Shown here: piece by piece, positions 25,809 through 33,406 of the stretch | Layout: every line of letters starts with the position of its first letter | Numbering within the stretch: the stretch's first letter is position 1 | Source of the DNA: Ruminococcus sp. | GTDB lineage: Bacteria; Bacillota; Clostridia; Oscillospirales; Ruminococcaceae | Length of the DNA: 64,000 nt | Direction: 5' to 3' | Assembly: GCA_017519145.1 (NCBI GenBank) | Contig: JAFWTA010000038.1 | Span: 48,981-112,980 of the forward strand | Position numbers and translations under genes: made by a program | Notes under the pieces: model-generated | What the model was told of the DNA's origin: nothing | Database searches by the model: none | Seen by the model: only the letters and a program-made list of their open reading frames with translations

Positions 25809-26191
25809 ACAGCTGTTTTTCCGTTGGTATATTCTGTGTATGCGGAGCACTGATCTCTGTGATCCTGCGACAATATTGCGCTGAGCATTCGCTGGTAGTT
25901 TCTGTTGCTGTTTCGGTTTCTGTAATGGCAGGAGCAGTAGTGGTTCTCGCAGAACCGTTTGCACAGCTGCGTACAATGATGATATCGGGAGGCGTTCCCG
26001 AAAGTTATCTGAACATTGTTTTCAAGGCTATGGCTATATGCTGTATTACGCATATTTCGGCTCAGCTCTGCCGTGACAGCGGCGAAGGAGCAATGGGCGC
26101 GGCTGCCGAATTATGGGGAAGAGCATCTCTTGCGGCGATCAGTCTTCCTGTGCTCGGGGAGTTCGTTTCTCTTATGGACAGGCTTATGTAG
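25802..26191 (+). CDS. spoIIIAD: Stage III sporulation protein AD
   Basis: 129 residues with four hydrophobic segments, typical of SpoIIIAD (YAEPFAQL-like core: VLAEPFAQLRTMM). It overlaps spoIIIAC by 7 bases, so the two are translationally coupled. Confidence 0.92.
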   Translation: MVDSCFSVGIFCVCGALISVILRQYCAEHSLVVSVAVSVSVMAGAVVVLAEPFAQLRTMMISGGVPESYLNIVFKAMAICCITHISAQLCRDSGEGAMGAAAELWGRASLAAISLPVLGEFVSLMDRLM

Positions 26192-26198
26192 GTGGAGT

Positions 26199-27293
26199 AT
26201 GTACAAGGTTTTAAGAGTACTGATTATAACTATATTGCTCACTCTGGTTTTGCGTCCTGTGGGAGCTTTTGCAGAGGAAAAAGACGCTGCTGCTGACAGC
26301 TATTACTCTCAGCTTGACGAAATTCTTGCGGATAATGCCATAGATCATGATACTGAAGAGCTGAGCCTTCAGTGCTTTTCTGAGACTGTGGCTGAGATAA
26401 CCGACCTGATAGGCTGGGACAGCTCTGACGTTCTCGGGCTGCTGGGAACTATCCTTGTTATCGTAGTTATTACTGCTGCGCTGAAAAGCGTGGGCGAGAG
26501 CTTTACGGAAAGCACAGCCGACATCTATGGAACTGTCAGCGTTCTTACAGCTGTAACTGCCATAGCGCCAAAGCTTTTCGAGGTCTTCGGACGTGCGTCC
26601 GCTGCGGTGCAGTCAGGCGGCAGCTTTATTGCTGTTTTCATACCTGTTTTCGCGGGGGTCTCTGCAGCCATGGGCAATGTGACGTCAGCAGGTTTCTATG
26701 ATATGGCAGTTCTTGCCGCTTCGGAGCTTTTTGTACAGCTTTCCGCGGCATTTCTCATGCCTGTTGTAACGGCATCGGTCATGCTTGCAGTTTCGGGAAG
26801 CGTTTTCGGCGGGGAAGGTCTGGGGAGTATAGTCCGCCTTGGTAAAAAGCTCATAACATGGGGAGTTACCGTGGCAATGACGTTGTTTACGGGATTTCTC
26901 ACTATGAAGTGTACACTTGCGGGGAAGGCAGACGGAGCAGCAACCAAGACCACGCGGTTCGTCATATCCGGCATGGTACCGGTGGTGGGCGGAGCTGTCT
27001 CGGATGCGTATTCAACAGTGCGCGGAAGCTTTGATCTGATCCGAGGAACAGTTGGGATAACGGGCTGTATCGCAATGATACTTCTTTTTCTGCCACCCGT
27101 TTTACAGATCCTTATATTCAGAGCGGTACTGTGGACAGGAGCATCTGCCGCAGAGCTTTTTTCGGTGGATAGCATGGCAAAGCTGCTGAGAGCACTTGAT
27201 GACGGACTTGCCATCGCGCAGTGCATACTTGTGTGCTTCGGGCTCATGTTCGTGATTTCAACAGCAATACTATTACAGACAGCAGGAGGGTGA
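26199..27293 (+). CDS. spoIIIAE: Stage III sporulation protein AE
   Basis: 364 residues from ATG 26199, where GGTGGAG precedes and a signal-peptide-like N-terminus starts (YKVLRVLIITILLTLVL). The upstream open frame lies inside spoIIIAD and is not used. Multiple membrane segments with the conserved blocks FIPVFAGVSAAMGN and KTTRFVISGMVPVVGGAVSD, which are diagnostic of SpoIIIAE. Confidence 0.95.
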   Translation: MYKVLRVLIITILLTLVLRPVGAFAEEKDAAADSYYSQLDEILADNAIDHDTEELSLQCFSETVAEITDLIGWDSSDVLGLLGTILVIVVITAALKSVGESFTESTADIYGTVSVLTAVTAIAPKLFEVFGRASAAVQSGGSFIAVFIPVFAGVSAAMGNVTSAGFYDMAVLAASELFVQLSAAFLMPVVTASVMLAVSGSVFGGEGLGSIVRLGKKLITWGVTVAMTLFTGFLTMKCTLAGKADGAATKTTRFVISGMVPVVGGAVSDAYSTVRGSFDLIRGTVGITGCIAMILLFLPPVLQILIFRAVLWTGASAAELFSVDSMAKLLRALDDGLAIAQCILVCFGLMFVISTAILLQTAGG

Positions 27294-27294
27294 A

Positions 27295-27756
27295 ATGGAA
27301 GATCTGGTATCTGCCGCAGGCGGTGTCTGTGCAGTTTCGGCGCTTATCTGCGTAATGCGCATGATAGCAGGCGGAACACGGCTCAAAGGGCAGGCTGAGC
27401 TCATCGCAAAGCTTGTGCTGGCGGCGTCTGTTATATCTCTTTTTTCTGAGGGAACGATCAGCTTTGAAGTTCCCGATATAAATTACGGCAGTGTTCAGGA
27501 TTTCAGCGCTTCGGAGCAGCTTTATGACGATGAGCTCATAAGGCAGACAGGCGAGAATATCTCTGAGGTGCTGAGAGGACAGCTGGAAGCAGCAGGGATA
27601 GATGCCGAAAAAATCGAGACTGAGGTTAATATTCTTGCTGACGGCAGCATAATTATTAATAGAGTCATTATCAGTTCTGCGGATAATGAAGCTGCCGCAG
27701 ATGTCATACGCAGCAGTCTCGGACAGGAAACGGAGGTCGTGAATGGAAATAGCTGA
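27295..27756 (+). CDS. spoIIIAF: Stage III sporulation protein AF
   Basis: 153 residues. Two N-terminal membrane helices, then a small soluble alpha/beta domain (about 90-145) resembling the ring-building motif fold. The position between AE and AG supports the name. It starts one base after the spoIIIAE stop and overlaps spoIIIAG by 14 bases. Confidence 0.85.
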   Translation: MEDLVSAAGGVCAVSALICVMRMIAGGTRLKGQAELIAKLVLAASVISLFSEGTISFEVPDINYGSVQDFSASEQLYDDELIRQTGENISEVLRGQLEAAGIDAEKIETEVNILADGSIIINRVIISSADNEAAADVIRSSLGQETEVVNGNS

Positions 27757-28270
27757 AAAAGCCAGGGAGCTCCTAAAACAGAGGAAGTGGGCTGTATTCA
27801 TGACAGTCTGCGGAGCTGCCGGGCTGCTGCTGATAATGATATCCTCACTGCTGCCGGACAAAAAGCAGGAGACCGTTAAGCCTTCCGAAAACGGTATTAG
27901 CTTTGCAGAAACCGACGAGCTTCGCTGTGATACCGAGAAGCGCCTCGGAGAGCTTCTCAGCAGCATCGACGGGGCAGGGAGTGTCAAAGTTTACCTTTCC
28001 TTCGGCAGCTGTCAGCGGTATATTTACGCATCCGAGGGGCGCAGGAGCCGCTCCGGAGACAAAACAGAGGAGGAAGACAAGTATGTTATGGTAGGCAGCG
28101 GAAGTGAAAAATCACCACTTGTAGAAACTGTCGAAAAACCCGAGGTCACGGGAGCGGTTATAGTATGTGACGGCGGCGACAGTCCATCTGTCAGGGAGAA
28201 GATGTATAAAGCCGCATCAGCGGCGCTTGGTATCTCAACTGCAAAGATATATGTTGCAAAACTAAGATAA
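27743..28270 (+). CDS. spoIIIAG: Stage III sporulation protein AG
   Basis: 175 residues. One transmembrane helix (about 18-35), then a ring-building domain with RLGELLSSIDGAGSVKVYLSF and PEVTGAVIVCDGGDSPSVRE, the family pattern (EPKIxGVVVxAxGA-like). SpoIIIAG forms the large ring in the intermembrane space that joins SpoIIQ. Confidence 0.93.
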   Translation: MEIAEKARELLKQRKWAVFMTVCGAAGLLLIMISSLLPDKKQETVKPSENGISFAETDELRCDTEKRLGELLSSIDGAGSVKVYLSFGSCQRYIYASEGRRSRSGDKTEEEDKYVMVGSGSEKSPLVETVEKPEVTGAVIVCDGGDSPSVREKMYKAASAALGISTAKIYVAKLR

Positions 28271-28283
28271 AAGGAGAATAACT

Positions 28284-28835
28284 ATGAAAAAACCATCACT
28301 TATCATTGGAAAAAAGCAGATAATCATGACCTGTCTCACACTTATGCTGGCAGTTGCGGTCTACATAAACTACACAGCCTCGCCAAAGCTGACGGATGAC
28401 AGCGGTTCAGCAGTATTCTCAGAGGAGACAGAAAAGGTGCGTTACGGTGAAACAGAGTTCGTGAATGCCGAAGCAGAACCCATGTCGGGGGACTATTTTG
28501 CTCAGGCGCGCATCGACAAGCTGAGGGATCGCGATGAGGCTGTCCAGACCTTGCAGACCATGATAGGCGGAGGAGATGTTACCGAGGACGAAATGGTAGT
28601 CAATGCGCTGGATGCAGTTCAGGTCTCGAAGCTCATCGAAAGCGAGGGAACCATCGAATCTCTCATAAAAGCGCAGGGATTTCAGGACTGTATAGCTTAT
28701 CTTGACGGTGAAAATGCAAAGGTAGTTGTAAAGACAGAGGGGCTTGAAAAGTCTCAGGCAGCAGCAATTAAGGAGATAATTCTTGGGGAAACAGAAGTTC
28801 CTGCAGAAAATATAAGAATTTTTGAGGTGAAATAG
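28284..28835 (+). CDS. spoIIIAH: Stage III sporulation protein AH
   Basis: 183 residues. A single N-terminal transmembrane helix (about 12-28), a linker, and a ring-building motif domain starting DYFAQARIDKLRDRDEAVQTL, as in B. subtilis SpoIIIAH, the partner of forespore SpoIIQ. Last gene of the operon. spoIIQ itself is not in the window. Confidence 0.94.
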   Translation: MKKPSLIIGKKQIIMTCLTLMLAVAVYINYTASPKLTDDSGSAVFSEETEKVRYGETEFVNAEAEPMSGDYFAQARIDKLRDRDEAVQTLQTMIGGGDVTEDEMVVNALDAVQVSKLIESEGTIESLIKAQGFQDCIAYLDGENAKVVVKTEGLEKSQAAAIKEIILGETEVPAENIRIFEVK

Positions 28836-28864
28836 TTGAACTGAGCGAAATAATTTGGTATAAT
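28836..28864 (+). promoter_or_regulatory. Housekeeping promoter after the spoIIIA operon
   Basis: TTGAAC (28836-28841), 17-base spacer, TATAAT (28859-28864), starting at the base after the spoIIIAH stop codon. It would allow asp23-nusB-xseA and the following genes to be expressed in growing cells. Confidence 0.75.
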
Positions 28865-28935
28865 ATAATAGTAAGGGTGTAAGCACAGCTTTGATTAAAA
28901 AATACACCCAAATATGTACCAACGGAGGTCCCCAT

Positions 28936-29277
28936 ATGGAAGTTGAAGAGATGAAGCCTGAGGTATCAAGCAGACTTAAAATATCAGAGGATGTGCTCAT
29001 AGCTATCGCAAAGCTGGCAGCACAGGACGTCAAGGGCGTTGCAGGGCTTGGCGGAGAAGTTGGAAAAATGAGTAAGCTCAGAAAGAACGGTCCCATCAAG
29101 ATAAGCATGATGGGCGACGTCGCTGCTATCGACATGAAGATAGTCATAAAGAGCGGTGAGAAGGCTTGCAATGTTGCACAGGAGGTACAGACCGTAGTAA
29201 AGGAAAATGTCCAGAATATGACGGGAGTTCCTGTTGCAAGAGTAAACGTAACGGTAAGCGGAGTAGTTTTTGAATGA
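28936..29277 (+). CDS. Asp23/Gls24 family protein (YqhY-like)
   Basis: 113 residues from ATG 28936 behind ACGGAGG. It shows the Asp23 family core ISEDVLIAIAKLAAQDVKGV and VARVNVTVSGVVF. In Bacillus the family member YqhY is encoded at the same position (before nusB) and has been linked to control of fatty-acid synthesis; accB and accC, which lie next to it there, are absent here. Confidence 0.92.
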   Translation: MEVEEMKPEVSSRLKISEDVLIAIAKLAAQDVKGVAGLGGEVGKMSKLRKNGPIKISMMGDVAAIDMKIVIKSGEKACNVAQEVQTVVKENVQNMTGVPVARVNVTVSGVVFE

Positions 29278-29732
29278 TCCGCAGATATAGACAGGATGAC
29301 CTTGACGGAGCAGCCGAGGTCTTCCGCTGTGCTTTTATGGCAGAGCCTTGGAAAGAGGCATGGAGCAGGGAGCTTGCGGCGGAACGTATATCCCAGCTCA
29401 TGTCAGCTCCTCAGTCAGTAGGCTATGTGTCTGAGGCGAACGGCACCATACAGGCGATACTCTGCGGCAGGAAGCTTACCTATCTTCACGGGACGGAGTA
29501 CGTCATAGACGAGTTCTGCGTGTCACCGTCTGTTCAGAGACAGGGTACGGGAACTGCCGTAATGGAATATGCTGCTTATGAGCTGCGCCGCGAGGGAGTA
29601 GTCGCTATTGCACTCATGACCACAAGGGGCTATCCCGGCGAAAGGTTTTACCTGAAAAACGGATTTGAAGGAATAGACGGTATGGTATTCATGTATCGTT
29701 CAATAAAGGAGAATGTAAATGACAAGACGTGA
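29274..29732 (+). CDS. GNAT-family N-acetyltransferase
   Basis: 152 residues. Acetyl-CoA site VSPSVQRQGTGTAVMEY with the R/Q-x-x-G-x-G/A loop, and a C-terminal FYLKNGFEGIDGM block of the GNAT fold. The substrate is unknown. It overlaps asp23 by 4 bases (ATGA) and nusB by 14 bases, so it is part of the operon. Confidence 0.9.
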   Translation: MIRRYRQDDLDGAAEVFRCAFMAEPWKEAWSRELAAERISQLMSAPQSVGYVSEANGTIQAILCGRKLTYLHGTEYVIDEFCVSPSVQRQGTGTAVMEYAAYELRREGVVAIALMTTRGYPGERFYLKNGFEGIDGMVFMYRSIKENVNDKT

Positions 29733-30135
29733 AATAAGAGACAGCGCATTCAAGCTGGTTTTTGAACAGCTTCTGCGCGATGATGATATAAACGAGCTCT
29801 ACGAGATCGCCGAGGAGATCGACGAGATAACCGTTAATGATGATGTAAAGAAGATCGTTGAGGGAACTCTTACCCACGCCGAGGAACTTGACGGTATCAT
29901 CGCAAAATACAGTAAATCCAGAAGTATTTCCCGTATCTCAAAGCTTAATCTGGCTATACTCCGTATTGCTATGTATGAGTCGCTCTACGACGACAATACT
30001 CCCATGAATGCTGCTATCAGCGAGGCTATCAAGCTTTCCATGATGTATACATATCAGGAGGATACAGCTTTCATAAACGGAGTTCTCGGTGCATTTTCAA
30101 GAGATACCCAGAAGGAAGCGAACGCAGATGCCTGA
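29719..30135 (+). CDS. nusB: Transcription antitermination factor NusB
   Basis: 138 residues, helical. It starts MTRREIRDSAFKLVFEQLLR, and the later block SRISKLNLAILRIAMYESLYDD is the NusB signature. It binds boxA RNA with NusE during rRNA transcription. AAAGGAG lies 7 bases before ATG 29719. Confidence 0.97.
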   Translation: MTRREIRDSAFKLVFEQLLRDDDINELYEIAEEIDEITVNDDVKKIVEGTLTHAEELDGIIAKYSKSRSISRISKLNLAILRIAMYESLYDDNTPMNAAISEAIKLSMMYTYQEDTAFINGVLGAFSRDTQKEANADA

Positions 30136-31075
30136 GTTTCTCGGTATTGATACCAGCAATTATACTACCTCTGCGGCAGTGTACGTCAGTGAGGAGAACA
30201 GGATATATCAGACAAAGAAGCTCCTTCCCGTAAAGGAGGGGGAGCTTGGTCTGAGGCAGAGCGATGCGGTATTCCATCACACGAAACAGCTTCCCGATAT
30301 GATAGAGAAACTGTTCTCCGAGTCGGAACTCGGTTCGCCCATGACAGTTACCGCCTCCGCGAGACCTCGCAATACAGAAGGCTCTTATATGCCATGCTTT
30401 CTCTGCGGAGAGGGCTTTGCGCGCTCCTATTCGGCAATTACGGGAGCAACGCTGTTCACCACCTCCCACCAGATAGGACATATCCTTGCGGCACTGTATT
30501 CCGCAGACAGGCTTGAGCTTGTGAAGGAACCGTTCATAGCCTTCCATGTCAGCGGCGGAACTACCGACTGCCTGCTCTGTGAGCCTGATGATGAGAACGT
30601 CCTCGCCATTACCGAGATAGGTACTTCTCTGGACTTGAAGGCAGGACAGGCTGTTGACCGCACGGGCGTCATGCTGGGACTGCGTTTTCCCTGCGGAGCC
30701 GAGCTTGAAAAGCTGGCGGCAGGTGCCGACAAGCGCTATAAAGTTAAACCTGTCCTGAAGGACGGCAGCTGCTGTCTTTCGGGAGTTGAGAATAAGTGCG
30801 GCAGTATGCTGAAAAACGGGGAGTCGCCCGAGAATACAGCGAGATACTGCCTTGATTTTATTGCAGAGACCATTATTGCCATGACAGCTCATGCAGTTGA
30901 AAAGCACGGTGAGCTGCCCCTTGTTTTTGCAGGGGGAGTTATGTCGGATGTTATTATCCGCGACAGGATAATTTCCCGATATCCCTCCGCAAGCTTTGCA
31001 GAGCCGCAGTTTTCCTGCGACAATGCGGCAGGAGTGGCGATATACGGTTATCTTAAAAGTACAGGAGAAAAGTGA
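30128..31075 (+). CDS. TsaD-like (peptidase M22 / Kae1 family) paralogue
   Basis: 315 residues from ATG 30128, overlapping nusB by 8 bases. ASKHA-fold ATPase of the Kae1/TsaD family: LGIDTSNYTTSAAVY at the start, SHQIGHI (metal-ligand-like), FHVSGGTTDCLL (phosphate loop) and FAGGVMSD near the end. It differs from universal TsaD in its N-terminal sequence, so it is probably the clostridial M22 paralogue found beside xseA, with unknown function, not the t6A enzyme itself. Whether a second, canonical tsaD exists lies outside the window. Confidence 0.8.
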   Translation: MPEFLGIDTSNYTTSAAVYVSEENRIYQTKKLLPVKEGELGLRQSDAVFHHTKQLPDMIEKLFSESELGSPMTVTASARPRNTEGSYMPCFLCGEGFARSYSAITGATLFTTSHQIGHILAALYSADRLELVKEPFIAFHVSGGTTDCLLCEPDDENVLAITEIGTSLDLKAGQAVDRTGVMLGLRFPCGAELEKLAAGADKRYKVKPVLKDGSCCLSGVENKCGSMLKNGESPENTARYCLDFIAETIIAMTAHAVEKHGELPLVFAGGVMSDVIIRDRIISRYPSASFAEPQFSCDNAAGVAIYGYLKSTGEK

Positions 31076-32265
31076 TGCCTGTAATCACAGTAACACAGAT
31101 AAACAGATACATCGGCTCAATCCTGAAAAACGACAGGAACATACAGGGAATAATGGTCCGCGGAGAGATCTCAAACTATGTTAAGCATTTCCGCAGCGGA
31201 CATGTTTACTTCACACTGAAGGACAGTGAGAGTGCCATAAAGGCGGTGATGTTCGCAAGTGCTGCGTCACGCCTTAAATTTGCTCCCGAGGACGGTATGG
31301 CTGTTATAGTTTCGGGAAGTATAGGAGTCTACGAGCGCGACGGAGCCTATCAGCTCTATGTGAACGATATTATCCCCGAGGGCGCAGGCGCTCAGGGAGC
31401 GGCTCTTGAGCAGCTGAAGCGCAAGCTTCAGAAAGAGGGCATTTTTGATACCGCACATAAACGCCCCATACCTTCTATGCCGAAGAAAATAGGTGCAGTT
31501 ACCTCTCTCAGCGGTGCAGCGGTAAGGGATATAATAAACGTCCTTTCGAGGAGATACCCCATAGGCGAGGTATATGCCGTAAACGCGCTTGTACAGGGAG
31601 ATGGAGCTCCCGAGTCGGTGTGCAGGGGAATACTCCGCGCGGAAGCCGCAGGCTGCGATGTTATCATCGTAGGAAGAGGCGGAGGCTCCAGCGAGGACCT
31701 GAGTGCATTCAATACGGAAAAGGTGGCATATGCCATATATAACTGCAAGGTTCCTGTTATCTCGGCTGTGGGACATGAGACAGACTTTACCATTGCCGAC
31801 CTTGCGGCTGACCTTAGAGCTCCCACGCCGTCAGCAGCGGCGGAGCTGGCAGCTCCCGATATATCTCTGCTTTATGAGAAGATAGGTATACTGGAGCGCC
31901 GATACGAAAAGGCTGCACTGGCAGTTCTTGACAGGAGCACCGACAGGTTTATCGCGCTTAATGCCCGTCTTGCAGCGCAGTCTCCCGAGAACCGTCTGAA
32001 GCTTACCGGAGAGAAGCTCTCAGTGCTGGACAAGCGCCGTGATGCAGCTTTTCTGCGGTATATGGACAGGCTTGAAAGACAGCTGGGTGAAAAAGCGGCA
32101 AAGCTTGACAGTCTCAGTCCGCTGAAGGTTCTGTCAAGAGGATATTCTCTCGTATATAAGGAAGACAGTCTGCTCAGCAGCTCCGAGAGCCTCAGCAAGG
32201 GCGACAAAGTTAAGATAACCTTCGGAAGCGGCGGTGCAGAGGCGGAAATTACTGATAAATGGTGA
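31075..32265 (+). CDS. xseA: Exodeoxyribonuclease VII large subunit
   Basis: 396 residues from ATG 31075, one base overlapping the previous stop codon. The N-terminal OB fold (1-100, with NIQGIMVRGEISNYVKHFRS) is followed by the catalytic domain with GAVTSLSGAAVRDI, DVIIVGRGGGSSEDLSAFN and VGHETDFTIADLAADLRAPTPS, and the C-terminal coiled coil and SRGYSLVY. It degrades single-stranded DNA with XseB. Confidence 0.97.
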   Translation: MPVITVTQINRYIGSILKNDRNIQGIMVRGEISNYVKHFRSGHVYFTLKDSESAIKAVMFASAASRLKFAPEDGMAVIVSGSIGVYERDGAYQLYVNDIIPEGAGAQGAALEQLKRKLQKEGIFDTAHKRPIPSMPKKIGAVTSLSGAAVRDIINVLSRRYPIGEVYAVNALVQGDGAPESVCRGILRAEAAGCDVIIVGRGGGSSEDLSAFNTEKVAYAIYNCKVPVISAVGHETDFTIADLAADLRAPTPSAAAELAAPDISLLYEKIGILERRYEKAALAVLDRSTDRFIALNARLAAQSPENRLKLTGEKLSVLDKRRDAAFLRYMDRLERQLGEKAAKLDSLSPLKVLSRGYSLVYKEDSLLSSSESLSKGDKVKITFGSGGAEAEITDKW

Positions 32266-32269
32266 TATA

Positions 32270-32473
32270 ATGGCTAAAAAAGTAACTTTTGAGGACAATA
32301 TGACAAGACTTGGACAGATAGTCTCTGAGCTTGAAAAGGGTGATATCCCTCTTGAAAAGGCTGTGGAGCTCTACGGCGAGGGAGTGAAGCTCTCTGCCGA
32401 GTGCAGGAAGCAGCTTGACAGCGCACAGATAAAAATAACGGAGGACGACGGAAAAGCTCCGTCGGAGGAATGA
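32270..32473 (+). CDS. xseB: Exodeoxyribonuclease VII small subunit
   Basis: 67 residues from ATG 32270, 4 bases after xseA. The family core TFEDNMTRLGQIVSELEKGD and LEKAVELYGEGVKLSAECR is complete. It binds the coiled-coil region of XseA. The end overlaps ispA. Confidence 0.96.
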   Translation: MAKKVTFEDNMTRLGQIVSELEKGDIPLEKAVELYGEGVKLSAECRKQLDSAQIKITEDDGKAPSEE

Positions 32474-33366
32474 ATATGACAGATATCAAAGAAAAACTCA
32501 ATGAGTATATCAGGTTCACAGAGGATAACCTGAAAAAATATAACCTTCATTCGGAAGCTATGGCGGCTCAGAAAAATCTTATCGACGCCATGAATTACTC
32601 TCTTGAAGCAGGCGGAAAGCGTATACGTCCCGTGCTGGTCTATGCCTTCTGCAATGCTCTTGGCGGCGATCACAGAAATGCCTGCGCACCTGCTGCGGCT
32701 ATCGAGATGATACACACATTCTCGCTTATCCACGATGATCTTCCTGCAATGGATGATGACGACTACCGCCGCGGAAAGCCCTCCTGTCACAAGGCTTTCG
32801 GCGAAGCTATGGCTATACTGGCAGGCGACGCGCTCTCGGTCCAGCCCTTTGAGATCATTGCAGACGACGATCACCTCAGCAGTGAGCAGAAGGTGAAGAT
32901 CATCTCATGTCTGGCTAAGGCGGTTGGCAGAGCGGGTATGATCGGCGGTCAGGTAATAGATATGGAGAACGAAGAGCGCACTGATGTTAATGAGGCTGAT
33001 CTCCGCAATATGTACCGCCACAAGACAGGTCAGCTAATTGCTGTTTCATGCATGATGGGCTGTATATGTGCAGGTGCAGACGATGATACCATTTCCGCTG
33101 CAGCGGATTACGGCTTCAAGCTTGGACTTGCTTTCCAGATAGTTGACGATATCCTTGACGTTACCAGTACCACAGAAGTGCTTGGCAAGCCTGTGGGCAG
33201 CGATGAGGAGGAGAACAAGACCACTTTCGTCACTCTCTACGGAGTTGAAAAAGCACAGGAAATAGCAAACGCAGTTACGGACGAAGCTCTCGGCTGCCTT
33301 GAAAAATTCGGCAATGACGCATTCCTCACAGCGCTGACGGAAATGCTTCTCAGAAGAAAGAATTAA
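32470..33366 (+). CDS. ispA: Farnesyl diphosphate synthase (geranyltranstransferase)
   Basis: 298 residues; ATG 32470 or ATG 32476 may be the start, both behind GGAGGA. First Asp-rich motif LIHDDLPAMDDDDYRRGKPS, second motif FQIVDDILDVT, and GGKRIRPVL for diphosphate binding. It condenses IPP with DMAPP and GPP to FPP in the cytosol. Encoded next to dxs, the first enzyme of the MEP pathway, as in other Firmicutes. Confidence 0.95.
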   Translation: MNMTDIKEKLNEYIRFTEDNLKKYNLHSEAMAAQKNLIDAMNYSLEAGGKRIRPVLVYAFCNALGGDHRNACAPAAAIEMIHTFSLIHDDLPAMDDDDYRRGKPSCHKAFGEAMAILAGDALSVQPFEIIADDDHLSSEQKVKIISCLAKAVGRAGMIGGQVIDMENEERTDVNEADLRNMYRHKTGQLIAVSCMMGCICAGADDDTISAAADYGFKLGLAFQIVDDILDVTSTTEVLGKPVGSDEEENKTTFVTLYGVEKAQEIANAVTDEALGCLEKFGNDAFLTALTEMLLRRKN

Positions 33367-33369
33367 CGT

Positions 33370-33395
33370 AAAGGAGCTGCGGAGCATTCTCCGCA
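33370..33395 (+). promoter_or_regulatory. Ribosome site and hairpin before dxs
   Basis: AAAGGAG (33370-33376) is 30 bases from the dxs start codon, but a perfect 7-bp hairpin (33378-33384 with 33389-33395, loop CATT) lies between them. Folding would bring the spacing to about 12 bases. No other ribosome site is visible near ATG 33407. Confidence 0.5.
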
Positions 33396-33406
33396 TTTCG
33401 TAGAAA

